Under the pieces are notes generated by a model. It saw only the letters and a program-made list of their open reading frames with translations, was not told the DNA's origin and ran no database searches. 64,000 nt of DNA, from positions 28,517,470 through 28,581,469 of the forward strand of contig OY783197.1 of NCBI GenBank assembly GCA_963678675.1. Direction: 5' to 3'. This stretch comes from Xiphydria camelus (taxonomy: Eukaryota; Arthropoda; Insecta; Hymenoptera; Xiphydriidae). The position numbers were made by a program, and so were the translations under genes. Positions within the stretch are counted from its first letter, which is position 1. The number at the start of each line of letters is the position of its first letter. This document shows, piece by piece, positions 43,814-54,948 of the stretch.

Positions 43814-45284
43814 ATATTCCTCTTCTCTCCCGCATATCATCCTTCGATCACCGAACGAGCCAGGCTCCACATCATCGAACCGTGCGCGCGAGGGTCCGGC
43901 GGTCGGGGGGAGGAAAAAAAGTATCCACCCCTCACAGCGCGATGATGGAATACCCCGGTAAACTTTAGGTTCGATTTTTACTCGGGCGAAAAGGAACGGG
44001 AAGGTTGCGTAAAAAATGAATCGAGCCGCGAAAGCGCAGAGGATCAGTGGGTGCCGCGCGGGGCGTCGGAAGGGTCGTGGCGGGGCGGAGGTGCGGGAGG
44101 AAGGGGTGACGTCGAGCTCAATATCTTCTGTCCTGTGTTTAACCTGTCAGCCCACCCTGAATTAATGTTTTCGAAGGTGTAGAGAGAGTGCATTGATTTT
44201 ACGTCACACGGGGGATTTCGTTCGTCCTCTCCCGCGTCCAAATATTTATTAAACTTACCGCCGCCGACGAAATTTCCTCCCGAAATTATCCCGTGTCCGA
44301 GGGCGGCTCGCTCCGTTGCTCTAGTTTTAGCGAGATCAACCGAGAGCGTGACGCGAGGGAAACGAGCGAGAGCGGAAGATGACGCGAAGAAACGACGACG
44401 AGAAGAACGGCCGAGAACTTGACCCCTGCAGTCGCGTCGGTAATTCGACCACCGTCAATTTGTTACGTCATTTTCTCAACGGTTCTCGAAATGTACACAC
44501 TCTCCTCGTGCCGTAACGACGGGGTTATACGAGACCAAGCGAAGCAACGGTCGATAAAATGACTGACCTTCCGGCGTCGAAGGGACCGAGAGCACGGTGT
44601 CGTTTGACAACGGATATCGCGAGAACAGGGAGAGAATGGTTCTCCTTACATCCCCGAGGGTGCGATACTTTTTCGGGGGATATAGTCGCCATTAATGATC
44701 TCGATGTCCCTTCGGTCGATCCCTCGTTAGCGCCGTAGCCGTACGAGGCTGTCGCTGAAGCTCATCGATATACCGATGAGTGGCTTTTTTTTTTGATACA
44801 TTGCCGAGCGCTGAAATCAAGGGACGAGACCTTAATTAAGACGAAACATCGAGCGACGCGTCCAATTCTCGCGACGTTCCGATAATTCCCCTTCCGGATT
44901 GTTATCATCGCTGAGTGGAAAAACGAGCGAAATCTCTTCGGAGAATATATACGAGCATTCTCGGGCAATCTCCACCCTGTGTATACAACTACCCTCCGCG
45001 AGTATCAGCACTGCCGACAGCGCGTATGCAGATTTATGCATAACAAATTGTCAGCATTGCGCACCGTAAGGTTCGCACTATTAATCAGGCTGCCGTGACG
45101 CGTTTCCCGGGGTATAATCCAGCTTGTACGCGGTTTAATTATTGTCTCTACACACCGCGGAGATGGTGTTTGCCGGGATGGAAGGGTCTCGGCAAACGAC
45201 AAAGATGCCCCGGATTTGTGTATACGAGTTCGCAATTGTTCGAGCAACCTCTGACATTTTCGCGAAAATTCGAACCTCGGGAAT

Positions 45285-45515
45285 CGATCGCTCGACCACC
45301 CCGTCTGATGTATTTCTTTTTTCACGCTGATTCCAAAAATCGCGGACATATCGAACGAACCTCAAAGGAAATACAAATTATCAGCAATTTTTTCTCTGCG
45401 AAAAATTATTCCTTCTCTAGAAAATCATCAATATTTTGGCGCCCTCCTGAAATTTCCTTACTAACTCGGCAATTTTTGAAATCAACGGGAGGAAGTACAT
45501 CGAATCCAGGGTGAT
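45285..45515. repeat. Degenerate solo copy of the 41780-42960 array unit
   Basis: CGCTCGACCACCCCGTCTGA, TTTTTCACGCTGATTCCAAA and CCTCAAAGGAAATACAAAT follow the order of the array unit. A mirrored half ends near GGAAGTACATCGAATCCAGG. The 1.68 kb element's ends are absent. Confidence 0.55.
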
Positions 45516-46805
45516 TTTTCTCAAAACGTGCCGAGGAATCATTTTTTCTTCGACCACCGAATTCGTCCATTATCGCATTTGCGTAAGACTCCGCAAAGAA
45601 TCAGTCGTTAATAAAATCCCACAAGGGTGTTGGCGCACCTCTACCGTGACTCCACACTCCCCCAAACTCGGATACGATACGGGGGATGAATACCCGTCCG
45701 TGCTGTTGCCAAGCGAGCCAGACGCGTTGTCACGCGGACGAAAAATCGCTCACGTGTGGGGAGACGCATTCGCGGACGCGGTAACGCGCACGTGACCTGC
45801 GGTTCGATCGTCGATTGCAACGTCCGCATAATTCGAGTAGGTATTGCACTTCCGGGCAGTACAACCCGAGATTTCGTCCGATTTTCGAGCCGTTCGACCG
45901 ATGCCGTATATACGATGAACTTTTTTAGCGATACACACACGTATACGCACACAGACGTAAGAGAGATATCGCGCCTCGAATCTACGGCGAAACGCCTCTC
46001 GAATACGTAAAGAGAAAAGACGGGATCGTCCTCCGGAACTCCGAAGGGGAGGGTAGAAAATAGTATCTCTTCGAGGGCCGAGAAAACGGGGCGGATACCG
46101 TTACACGTACGGATACCACATCGCGCGCGAGTCGCTTCGCTCGAGATTCATTATACCGGCCGCGGCCGCGCGTCACCGTGAGAGAATCGATTCCATCGAA
46201 ATCCCGTAGGAGCGAAGCGTCGCGCGACGCCCATTGAATTTCGAGCGGTTCGACCGATTCGACCCCCGCGATCGCGCGCGAACCGGGGAGATCGCTGCAG
46301 GTGCACCGATCCTTGAGATACAGCGCACGCATTATCCTTGAGAGGAGACGAAACGCGCCGAACTCTTACCGCGCGTTTCAGCGTCCTCGATTCTCCGCAA
46401 TCATATCGCGCCGCCGAGAGGGAGCCTTGAGAGCGCGCGGTGGGCGCAAAAACGCCCTCTACTTAAGTCGCGACGCGTATACATATAACGCCCCCGCGAC
46501 AGCGATGTGCGGGAAGCGATTCGCATCGATGGGTTACCGCATGCATTATACGTCTCACGGACGATTCCGCGCGCCTTCCTGGCGGAGGTTGGGCGCGTTA
46601 TCGCCGCCCGAGAAACGACGCGCCGCTGCGCGCGATCGAGAATCCGCGAGGAGCAGCCGATCGTTACTTCGGCGCGACTCGGCGCGCGAGTAATTTCCGC
46701 GCGAGCGTTTCGGCACCGTGACGCGTTGGGAATGAAACGAGACGAAGAGGTGGGGCGCGCGATGCTTCCCCCGTATTCGCGCGCAACACGTATCCTGTGC
46801 GTGCT

Positions 46806-46819
46806 CCCCCCCCCCCCCC
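46806..46819 (+). repeat. C14 homopolymer
   Basis: Fourteen consecutive C, G14 on the other strand. Exact length is uncertain because such runs are prone to sequencing and assembly error. Confidence 0.8.
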
Positions 46820-47629
46820 GTACAGTCCGTATATTCGCGCACAACAGGCGCATCCAACGCTTCGCTCGTTGCGAGGGAATCGCATTTACGTTCGGAGCGG
46901 GAAATGGATTTCCTCGCGTCTTGACCCTGTTTCTGCGATTTCGCCGTTGCGCTCTTTCGGCGAGGAGGTCGGGTCTTCCTCGCCTCGCACCGCGCGCGTC
47001 TCGCGGTACTTCGGAAAAGGTTCGAACTTGCTCCGCTTTTTCTCTCGCCGCGCTCGACTCCACGACGGAGATTTCTGCGGCGACGGTGTCGCGGGACTTC
47101 GACTCCGCGCGTTCGAATCGATTCGTCGTACGATACACGTGTAGAAGAAACACGTACCTACATTGTTTTCTGTCAGAAAAATATTTCGTTGATTCGACGA
47201 AACGCCGATTCGATCTTGAAAATTACCACTGCGAGTTAAATGATTCTAGTCGGTACACGCGACGCCGTTTACCGATATATCTTGCCCCGAGAAATTGTTA
47301 CTTTAAGCCCCACACGGTTATTTTCAGTATGAATTGAATTAAAATGTGGATGGAGTTCATATATATATTATTAATAAAACATGCTTGTTACAGCGGAAGA
47401 TTTACGTACCTTGTATTATACGTAGTCCCGTGTTGCATGAGGTAATGAAGATGAATGGAAGAGTTATAATAAAACGTAGAGAGATCAAAGTTACGAAAAT
47501 GAAAATTCAGACTTACCTGTCAGAATTTCACGTCACACATAAAACTAAAAATTACGTCCTATGGAATATCTGTTACTACTTATCCCTGTTACAACTAGCC
47601 TCGCTTTTCCCTACACACGACGTCGTCTA

Positions 47630-47858
47630 CACTGAGAGAAGGTTTTATTAATCGTAGTTAATAAATGTAATATTTGATTACGGCGAAAGAAATATTTCGT
47701 TGAGCCAACTAAATATGTATGAATTATTAGAAAGTCTCTCTCATCCATACAAAAATAAAGTAACAGCTGATTAATATTTACTTGGCCCAAAGAAATATTT
47801 CTTTCGCCGTAATCAAGTATATACGTACATTAACTATAAATAAAACGTTGTCTCAGTG
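47630..47858. mobile_element. Family-B MITE, copy 7
   Basis: CACTGAGAGAAGGTTTTATT to AAAACGTTGTCTCAGTG, with TA on both sides (47628-47629 and 47859-47860). Inner arms TTGATTACGGCGAAAGAAAT and ATTTCTTTCGCCGTAATCAA are perfectly complementary for 20 nt. One of the best preserved copies. Confidence 0.8.
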
Positions 47859-47859
47859 T

Positions 47860-48759
47860 ATACAGAGCCTCGTCAGCTCCGCTCGAGAAACGAACTTTGG
47901 TTTCCTCTCGTCTTCCGGGGGAACCGACGCGTATACATATATCTATGTATTATGTATGAGTACCTAACGCTTCGAGGACGTTCGTTTCGGGGGTAACGAT
48001 CCGGTTGCGTGGTTTCCGTGCGTCCATTGGGGCTATCTTCGGCCGAGGATCGAGCGAGAGATAAGCGAAAATGTTACGACGGCGAATTCAAGCTCCCCGG
48101 GAGAATTTATCGCGCCGAAGAGACGAAAGCGAAATGGTGGCTCGATTAGATCGGCATCGCCGCGCCGCGGCGCGATCGGGTTATCGCGAGCGCGAGCGCC
48201 GCTTCCCTCCTTCGCACGCCCGACGTCGTTCCTTTAATCAGGACGTCCCTTTAAAAGAGAGGCTTCCGCCGTCCGTCAATCTACTTTACGTCGTCGCTTG
48301 GGGCTTTACGAAGTCGAGACGAAATGACGGCTGGGAAGAAAGACGGGTTGGAGCCGTGGGACGGGGTTGCTGGCGGCGCGAGAGGGGAAGATCCTTCGAC
48401 GCTTGGGGAAAAGTTCGGGCGAGAGATCGAGGCGCGATTCGAATCCGTTTCATCTCGTTGGCGTTTCTCGTTATTGCGAAAACTTCGCTTTGGGGATATT
48501 AGTTATATTTTCGTAAAGTGGGGAGCGGGAGAGGAAGTCTATCAGGGAGAAAGAGAGGGGGAGGGAAGGTGGGCGGCAAAGTTTCAGGCAAATTCAAGGA
48601 TTGAAATATTTCTTCCTTCCTGTGCGAAATGAACCTTGGTGTACGTCTGATCGAAGGAGCAATGTCTTTGCGACTGCTCAACGAAACGAAAACGAACGGC
48701 GGACCAAAAACGTACTTATCTACTTGCCCTTTCAATCGTGCAACCATTAATACATAGAC
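47860..48759. other. CpG-rich sequence, no recognisable gene
   Basis: An open frame of about 143 codons at 48071-48502 is almost half arginine, glutamate and serine, with no known motif and a competing frame. I do not call it a gene. Confidence 0.35.
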
Positions 48760-48978
48760 GTAGGGTAGAGTGGGGTTAAAAGTGCCGAAGATAAAAATGC
48801 CAATCGATAGATTTCCATAAATAAATTGTTTCATTTATTTGCAATCAGAGTTCTCTGACAGCTGTCGCATAAAGAGACTATTTCTACGTAAGACAATTAT
48901 CAAACAGTCAATTATTTTTTAAGACTAGTCGGATGGTACTTTTTATCCAGTGGCATTTTTAGCCCCACTGTACCCTAC
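48760..48978. mobile_element. GTAGGGTAGAG-ended MITE
   Basis: GTAGGGTAGAGTGGGG at the left pairs with CCCCACTGTACCCTAC at the right. The next block, GTTAAAAGTGCC, pairs with GGCATTTTTAGC. It directly abuts the family-D MITE at 48979. Confidence 0.6.
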
Positions 48979-49274
48979 ATCGACAGAAATAACTGCTGGT
49001 GCCAAAAATATATTTTCTTCAATGAAAAACATAATAAATACAATTTTAGGATCAAGCTACAATTTTCTTCGTGTAAGAATATATTTGATAGGCTCGAGTA
49101 ATTGTTTTTTTTTGCGTAGAAAGAATTTCTTGTTCCTACGACGGGTACTCTTGAATCGAGAATATATATTCGTCGATCACACACACAAGAATCTGTATTC
49201 TTAAACATTTGTAAGATCATGTGTTCTTGTTTCATGAAATATTTTTTTGACCCTAGCAATTATTTCTCTCCGTG
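48979..49274. mobile_element. Family-D MITE, copy 2
   Basis: Left end ATCGACAGAAATAACTGCTG, right end GCAATTATTTCTCTCCGTG. Interior ATATTTTCTTCAATGAAAAA and GGATCAAGCTACAATTTTCT match copy 3. It abuts elements on both sides. Confidence 0.65.
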
Positions 49275-49276
49275 TA

Positions 49277-49483
49277 CACTGGAAGAAAAATTTGTTTGAT
49301 CGAAAAAAACGTGTTTTTAGGTAGTCCTAAGAGCACATTTATCCGATTTGATCCAAATACTATTCAATAACGTCAATGATATTTATATACGTTCAATCGA
49401 TATTCATTCTAATCTGATAAATATGCTCTTAGGACTATTCAAAAACACATTTAATCTGATCAATCACATTTTTATTCTCAGTG
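49277..49483. mobile_element. Family-C MITE, copy 3, upstream of GST gene D
   Basis: CACTGGAAGAAAAATTTGTT to CACATTTTTATTCTCAGTG. The arms AGTCCTAAGAGCACATTTAT and ATGCTCTTAGGACTATTC pair well. It ends 196 bp before the GST start codon. Confidence 0.75.
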
Positions 49484-49678
49484 TGTGACTAAGGTTGACG
49501 CGATATAATTCAAGTATCGTCAATTGCTCGTAAATTCGAACGAAACGTTTCGATCGCGAACCCACACACCGCGTGAACCATTCACCTCTGACGCACGATG
49601 CGTTCAACGTGTTTCGCAGGAACGACGCCGTCGGACTCAGCGAGCGAATAGCCACCGGCGCGGGAGAAAGGAAGCGAG

Positions 49679-51514
49679 ATGACGGAAGGGCAGTCCAGCT
49701 ACAAGCTGATCTACTTTAACTCCCGAGGGCGGGCCGAGCACATTCGTTACATATTCGCCTACGCCGGTATCGATTATGTTGACGAGAGGGTGCCCAAGGA
49801 GCGCTGGCCGGAACTCAAGAAAAGTAACACACACACAGGCCCTGGCGCCCCGGCGACGGGATACTTTTCTCTTTCCGTGTAAGCACGTACGCGCTCTTTG
49901 CTCGTTTCAGCGATACCGCACGGCACGTTACCCGTCCTGGAGGTCGATGGGAAACCCATAGCACAGAGCAACGCCATAGCCAGGTACTTGGCGCGCAGAT
50001 ACGGTCTCACTGGTAAGGACGAGTGGGAGGCTACGCTGTGCGACGTGCTGGTCGACACCCTCGAGGACCTCAAGCTAGGTAACGCGCCTCTGTTCAGGCA
50101 TTTTTCAGGCGTACACTGAGATAAATAATTGCCGGTGTCGAAACGACGTTTTCTTGAATGAAAAACATGATATAATTTCAGGATCAAACTGATGGTTTTC
50201 TTCGTGCAATAAAATAATTGATAGGACCGAGTAATCATTTTTTTTTGCGCAGAAGGAATTTCTTGTTCCCACGACGATATTCTTGAGTCAAGAGTATATA
50301 TGAGGAGCAGACTTTCAAAAAGCATTTCGTCCATTTTCAGGAGAGGCCAAAAACTGCCCTTCTTTTAGGAAATAACATTAAGCTTTCAAACTTATGCAAA
50401 AAATTGCGAAAAAATATATTATATCATGTTATATTTTTTTCGCAATTTCTTGCATAAGTTTGAGAACTTAATGTTATTTCCTGAAAGGAGGGACGTTTTT
50501 AGCCTCTCCTGAAAATGGACAAAATGGTTTTTGGAAGTCTGCTCCTCATATATATTCTTCGACGAAGAAAATGTATTCTTCAAGATTTGTAAGATCACGT
50601 GTTCTTGGTTCGCGTGAAACGTTTTTTCGACATTAGCGATTTTTTCTCTCAGTGTACGGATGTACAGAAATACAGAGAAACCCCGTTATGTGCGCACGGA
50701 AGCTGCGTACGTTTTCTGGAAAGACGGTCGGGGTAAACGCGCGCGGATAATCGGCGTAAAATGGCTCTCCACGGCGGAGAGATAAAAGGACGATGCCGTT
50801 TGATGTACACGCGCGTTGGAAAAAGCCGGGCTTTCACTCTCGAAGGGATTGAAAATGTACGCGAGAGGCTCGAATTCTTCTCTTCTCCTCGCCAACGCCC
50901 AGTGTGTCCCTTCCGAGGATTAATAAAATACAATATCTCGCCACATATTCCAGTCCCCTTCCGCACTCTGTATTCGAGGGGACGCCCATTTGCCTGGGAC
51001 CTCGGGGGATTTGGGAGGGCCGGACACGCGGGGGTGCTCTTCGTTTTGATTTCCATTTCCCGGGGAAGGACTCGATATACCGGAAGGAGCGTTCCAACGG
51101 CTCAGATTTTCAGTCCTCGCTTCTTGTTTCAGTGCTCTTTCAATATCAGACGGAGGAGGACCCCTTCAAGAAGGAGGAAAAGAAAGCGAAATTCCTGAAG
51201 GAGACGATACCCTTCTTCCTCAATAAATTCGAACAAACCATCGCCGCGAACGGCGGCTACGCCGTCGGTTCTACCGTGAGTGCAGCGTCGTACCGCCCCC
51301 GCGGCAAGGTCGATTTCTAACCCTTCGTTTCCTCTCGTTGATTCAGACCACCTGGGCGGACATCGTCTCCGCCGTGGCGCTGGAGAATTTCGAGCACATC
51401 TTCGGACCGACGGCCCTCGAAAACTACCCGAGCCTTCGAGGACTGAAGCAACGAATCCACGAGATACCCGAGATCGCCGACTGGATCGCGAAACGACCCC
51501 AAACGGAGTACTAG
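49679..51514 (+). CDS. Sigma-class glutathione S-transferase (gene D, HPGDS-like)
   Basis: A cytosolic GST of 207 residues that conjugates glutathione to electrophiles; sigma members also reduce peroxides or isomerise prostaglandin H2 (family knowledge). Exons: 49679-49823, 49911-50078, 51133-51275 and 51347-51514. The phases close and the total is 624 nt with stop. The thioredoxin-like N-terminal domain (about 1-80) has the catalytic Tyr12 in LIYFNSRGRAE, the cis-proline segment LPVLEV at 55-60 and the glutathione-binding QSNAIARYL at 67-75. The all-helical C-terminal domain has GSTTTWADI near 150-158 and ends KRPQTEY. Tyr-Phe-Asn-x-Arg-Gly-Arg-Ala-Glu resembles vertebrate haematopoietic prostaglandin D synthase more than gene E does. 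The usual Gln before the cis-Pro segment (FGQVP in E) is Thr here (HGTLP). Its first two introns match gene E in position and phase; the third is unique. Confidence 0.93.
50114..50654. mobile_element. Family-D MITE, copy 3, interrupted, in GST D intron 2
   Basis: CACTGAGATAAATAATTGCC to GCGATTTTTTCTCTCAGTG, with TA on both sides (50112-50113 and 50655-50656). The interior is split at 50297-50554 by another palindrome. It accounts for half of intron 50079-51132. Confidence 0.75.
50297..50554. mobile_element. 258-bp palindrome nested in the family-D MITE
   Basis: Arms of over 100 nt start TATGAGGAGCAGACTTTC and end GGAAGTCTGCTCCTCATA. AGAGGCCAAAAACTGCCCTT pairs with its mirrored block and the centre is AT-rich. 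The host MITE resumes on both sides (AGAGTATA ... TATATTCTTCGACG), so the insertion is later. Confidence 0.7.
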
Positions 51515-51720
51515 AGGGCGTGGAGCGATCGGGCCCGATAACACGCGCGTTTCCCTCCGTAGGACCGATCGAGAATTGCGATCGATCGGTAGACTCCGGC
51601 TGCGACGAATAATTTCCGTTAACGCGGTTCGTGTGCCGATTCGATATCGTGCAATTACTTATAACGCGCGTACCGTATGTCTTGTCCCAAATCGAACATA
51701 ATCCCGCATAAAGGTGCAAA

Positions 51721-51938
51721 TTCATGGTGACGCTTGACGCTTATCTTCAGCGTTTAGTATAGGTCACGTGACCAAGATTATTCGCAAATAAGCCGTTTAT
51801 ATTTTACTTACGTTTTGTTATTCGAATGATGCAAATTGTCAAGGACGAATTTCCTAAAATATTAGCTGCTTATTTGCGAATAATCTTGATCACGTGACTT
51901 ATTTGACACTGAAAATAAGCGTCGAGTGTAACTATGAA
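51721..51938. mobile_element. Palindromic element just downstream of GST D
   Basis: TTCATGGTGACGCTTGACGC ... CACGTGACCAAGATTATTCG on the left, mirrored by CGAATAATCTTGATCACGTG ... AAGCGTCGAGTGTAACTATG on the right. It starts 207 nt after the stop codon and may be included in the 3' UTR. Confidence 0.65.
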
Positions 51939-53873
51939 ATTTGTACCTTTAGTCAAATCAAATCCCACGTTGATATGTTCGGTCTGGCATGGGATACGGT
52001 ACGATTGGAACTCGAACGGTACGATCGAACTTTTGGACGGAACCGTGCTCTCTGTGGAACGCTCGCCCAGTTCGCGCGTGGCGCATTTATCGGGCGGAAT
52101 TCGCGCTTCGACGAAAACGTTGGGATATTTTTATAGAAACATATTTTTTGCGAAGGCGGAGATTTCCAGCGGATTTATCTCGAGGAAGTACGATCTATCA
52201 CAGTCTCGAGGAGCTGGAAATAAACGCTGGACCTCTCCGCAGCTAAAATTGGTCGTTCCCTCGTATCTTCCTTTCGACTGTTACTTTTGATGTCACGTGC
52301 AACGATGTCGAGTGTATCTCGTCGCGTACTAACTCGTTAGCCTCGTTTCAGAAATCGCCGGTCTATGCGAGAAAAAATAACGATTTGGTAGTAAGAGTGG
52401 CTAAGTCAGATAAAGAGCGTAAGCATTTAGGTGTATAGGTGTTATGAATGTTACTTATGAATATAGATATATCTGTATATATAAACGCCGTGTACATCTC
52501 GCATCCGAGGAATTTTGTGGAACGCTTCTCACGCGTTACGATCGATAATGCTTACGTTGTAAACAAATTGTACTTGACTCTCTTTGGATCGATTTATAAA
52601 ATTGGTTCGAGTGCCGTGTACGAAGACTCGGCATTCTTTTGTCACAATTTTAGTTACTGATACGATGTGTCATTTCAATTCATTTTCTCCTCTCGTGGAG
52701 GATAGTCGGAGATTCAATTGCATTTGTCAACCTACAGGTAAACCCTCATACTTGAAAAAATACGTTTCGTAGTTTTTTCAGCTAATGGATTTCGTTTCAT
52801 TTTCAAACATAACTTTAAGGTTCTCGTATACGATACGATAGATAGATGGAAATAAAATTGTGTTGATAATAAATAAACTAATCCGGGCGCCGTTATTCAG
52901 ATCACGATTCTCAATATTGCTTGGGGTGGAAGATAAGTTGTTTTTATAGCCACTTATACCATAATTTTCTATGAATTAGTTGCAAAAGTAATTTAAAATT
53001 TTTTGTTGTCGATAAAGAAATGTAAGCTAGAAAATTGCATTTTTTTGGTTCCGGGCACGGGACTCTACTGAGTCTCTTAATGTGTGATACTATATCGATA
53101 ATGCAGATTGAAGAACACTGTGGCTTTGCTAGAGAGGGAGCAAGGTGCTACGATTTTCTGCGGGAATGGACTTCGGTCCGGAGAAAATTGGTTTTAAGCT
53201 AGTTCTCTTCCTTATCGACGGTGTAGATTAATCTAAAGTCCATTGACATTTTGGCACGTCTAAAAATAACGAATATGAACGTGCAGATAAAAAAACACAC
53301 ACATGCAATATACATTTTCTTATTTACTTCCCGTATTTATCAGGAGGTGCTAAATTGAAAGTTTGTTCAACGAAGCATCCTATTCATTCGAGAACATTCT
53401 TTATGACTAGGATTTGCTCACGGTATTTCTAGGTAGGATCAACCGTAATACAAATACCCAGGTATGATCCTTCCGAAGATACGTTTCGTGATTTTTTGCG
53501 TAGGGCCGACATTCAGTCATACTTCAAAATGACCCTCCACGTTAGTCCTTGATCATATTAGATTTATTGCTCGTTAAAAGAAACGTACCTAATCTGTGTA
53601 ATCATATTTCGCGGCAACAATGGCGGAACCTTAGCCCTACGCGAGAACATAAATGGGTATTTATATATGTGGGATTGACTCACTCTGGGTCTCTCGCACG
53701 ACCAATGAGAGACGAACGTTAAAGGGAATTCTTTCGAATTCATCTGCTTCGAGGGCGAGATGAAGGGAGCCAATGAACGCTCGTCTCTGGTTTTATTGTA
53801 AGTGGTGGGGGAGAGAATAAGTCTTTCTGTTGTAACATTCGCACCACCATTATACGTGCGGCGTCACTAGCGT
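51939..53873. other. Intergenic region between the GST genes
   Basis: Mostly AT-rich. The first part may belong to the 3' UTR of gene D; an AATAAA at 52219-52224 is one possible processing signal. The end is the promoter region of gene E. No exon, RNA gene or clear repeat was recognised. Confidence 0.4.
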
Positions 53874-53974
53874 TCAGTGTTGTGTGCGGTAGCATCGAGC
53901 GATATCATTAGTGACAATTAGTCGTCTGATCGATAATATCAGTATTTTATATTGTCGCTGAAGCTGAAGCATTG
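53874..53974 (+). promoter_or_regulatory. Probable start site and 5' UTR exon of GST gene E
   Basis: TCAGT at 53874-53878 fits the arthropod initiator. About 100 nt on, ATTG|GTAAGT (donor at 53975) is a strong splice donor, and the coding exon of gene E opens with an acceptor (TTTTTTCAG) only 4 nt before the ATG, so a non-coding first exon is required somewhere upstream. This is the best candidate seen. No TATA box. Confidence 0.4.
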
Positions 53975-54948
53975 GTAAGTTTCACATTTATTATTCAAAA
54001 TCGTTTCATTTTCTCGATATTTATACTGCATTTCATTCGCTCAAATAGAAAGCCATTGTACTGTTGTATAATTTGCAAAAACTTTCGATATATAACGGTG
54101 AATTTTTCTTGAAATTAACGCAGAAAAATGTACTGCGATGAATTATTATAAAAAAATATTTTAATGGCAAGTCAAACTAGACCTAATGGAAGAATACTAG
54201 GCGGAGATTTACACTTATACGACTCAGCAAATCATATCCGGCCGTTAAAGCGTTCGCCGGCCGGTAGCGATATACGTTGATAATCACTACCGTATCAGTG
54301 TTATGGAAAGTTCTGGGAGAGATCCACATTATACGTCCTTATAAATATACACTCAAGAATACCGTTTGAAGAAAAAGAGACTCGTTCGGCTTTGAAAATA
54401 ATATTGACTTTGACACGTAGCACAATAAGCGTTAGGATCAAGTTTACAGAACTCGTATAGAGAAACTATGGAAACTATCTATTAGCTTTCATTTATTTTT
54501 ATTGCGAAGTGATGATCGAATATTTTATGTTGCTATGGGAGTTACGTATAGAGAATCGCAGGCTCGAAACTGTACATAGCAATTGTGTGAGTGCGTGCGA
54601 GGATGCCGGTACAATGGGGAAGCGTTTTTGTCCCACATTCCTTGTCCTTCTCACTCCACTGTACGTTCTGCCGTACAGTGAGAGAGAAAGTTGGGCGGTA
54701 AGGACGTTACGCCGGAGGTCTTGCTCGCACTCACACGATTCCTATGTGCGGTTTCACGCCCATGACCTTGAAATCTCGAAGGCATAAATTAGAAAAAAGT
54801 ATCGATACAATTATTATACTTTCTCTATGTTCGAAATAACGTATTTACATGGCACGTTTTTGGATTTACATTGTTTTTGAAGAATTTCCTATCAGCATCA
54901 GGCGAGGAAAGTATACGATTACGCAATATAGTGTAAGCCTATAGGTAG

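Larger units (their letters stand above)
43266..47629. other. 4.4 kb without a recognisable gene
   Basis: Includes a CT microsatellite (43780-43807), CpG-rich blocks (about 43840-44760 and 45640-47330) with overlapping arginine-rich frames on both strands (longest about 276 codons), a degenerate copy of the array unit (45285-45515) and a run of 14 C (46806-46819). No known domain or splice-consistent exon set was seen. Confidence 0.35.

Noticed and set aside
46401..47337. Overlapping frames of 250 (minus) and 276 (plus) codons
   Set aside because: Both strands are open over the same GC-rich DNA and both translations are arginine-rich without motifs, as expected by composition.
48071..48502. 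143-codon basic frame
   Set aside because: Highly charged low-complexity composition, competing frame, no homology recognised, no splice signals supporting it.
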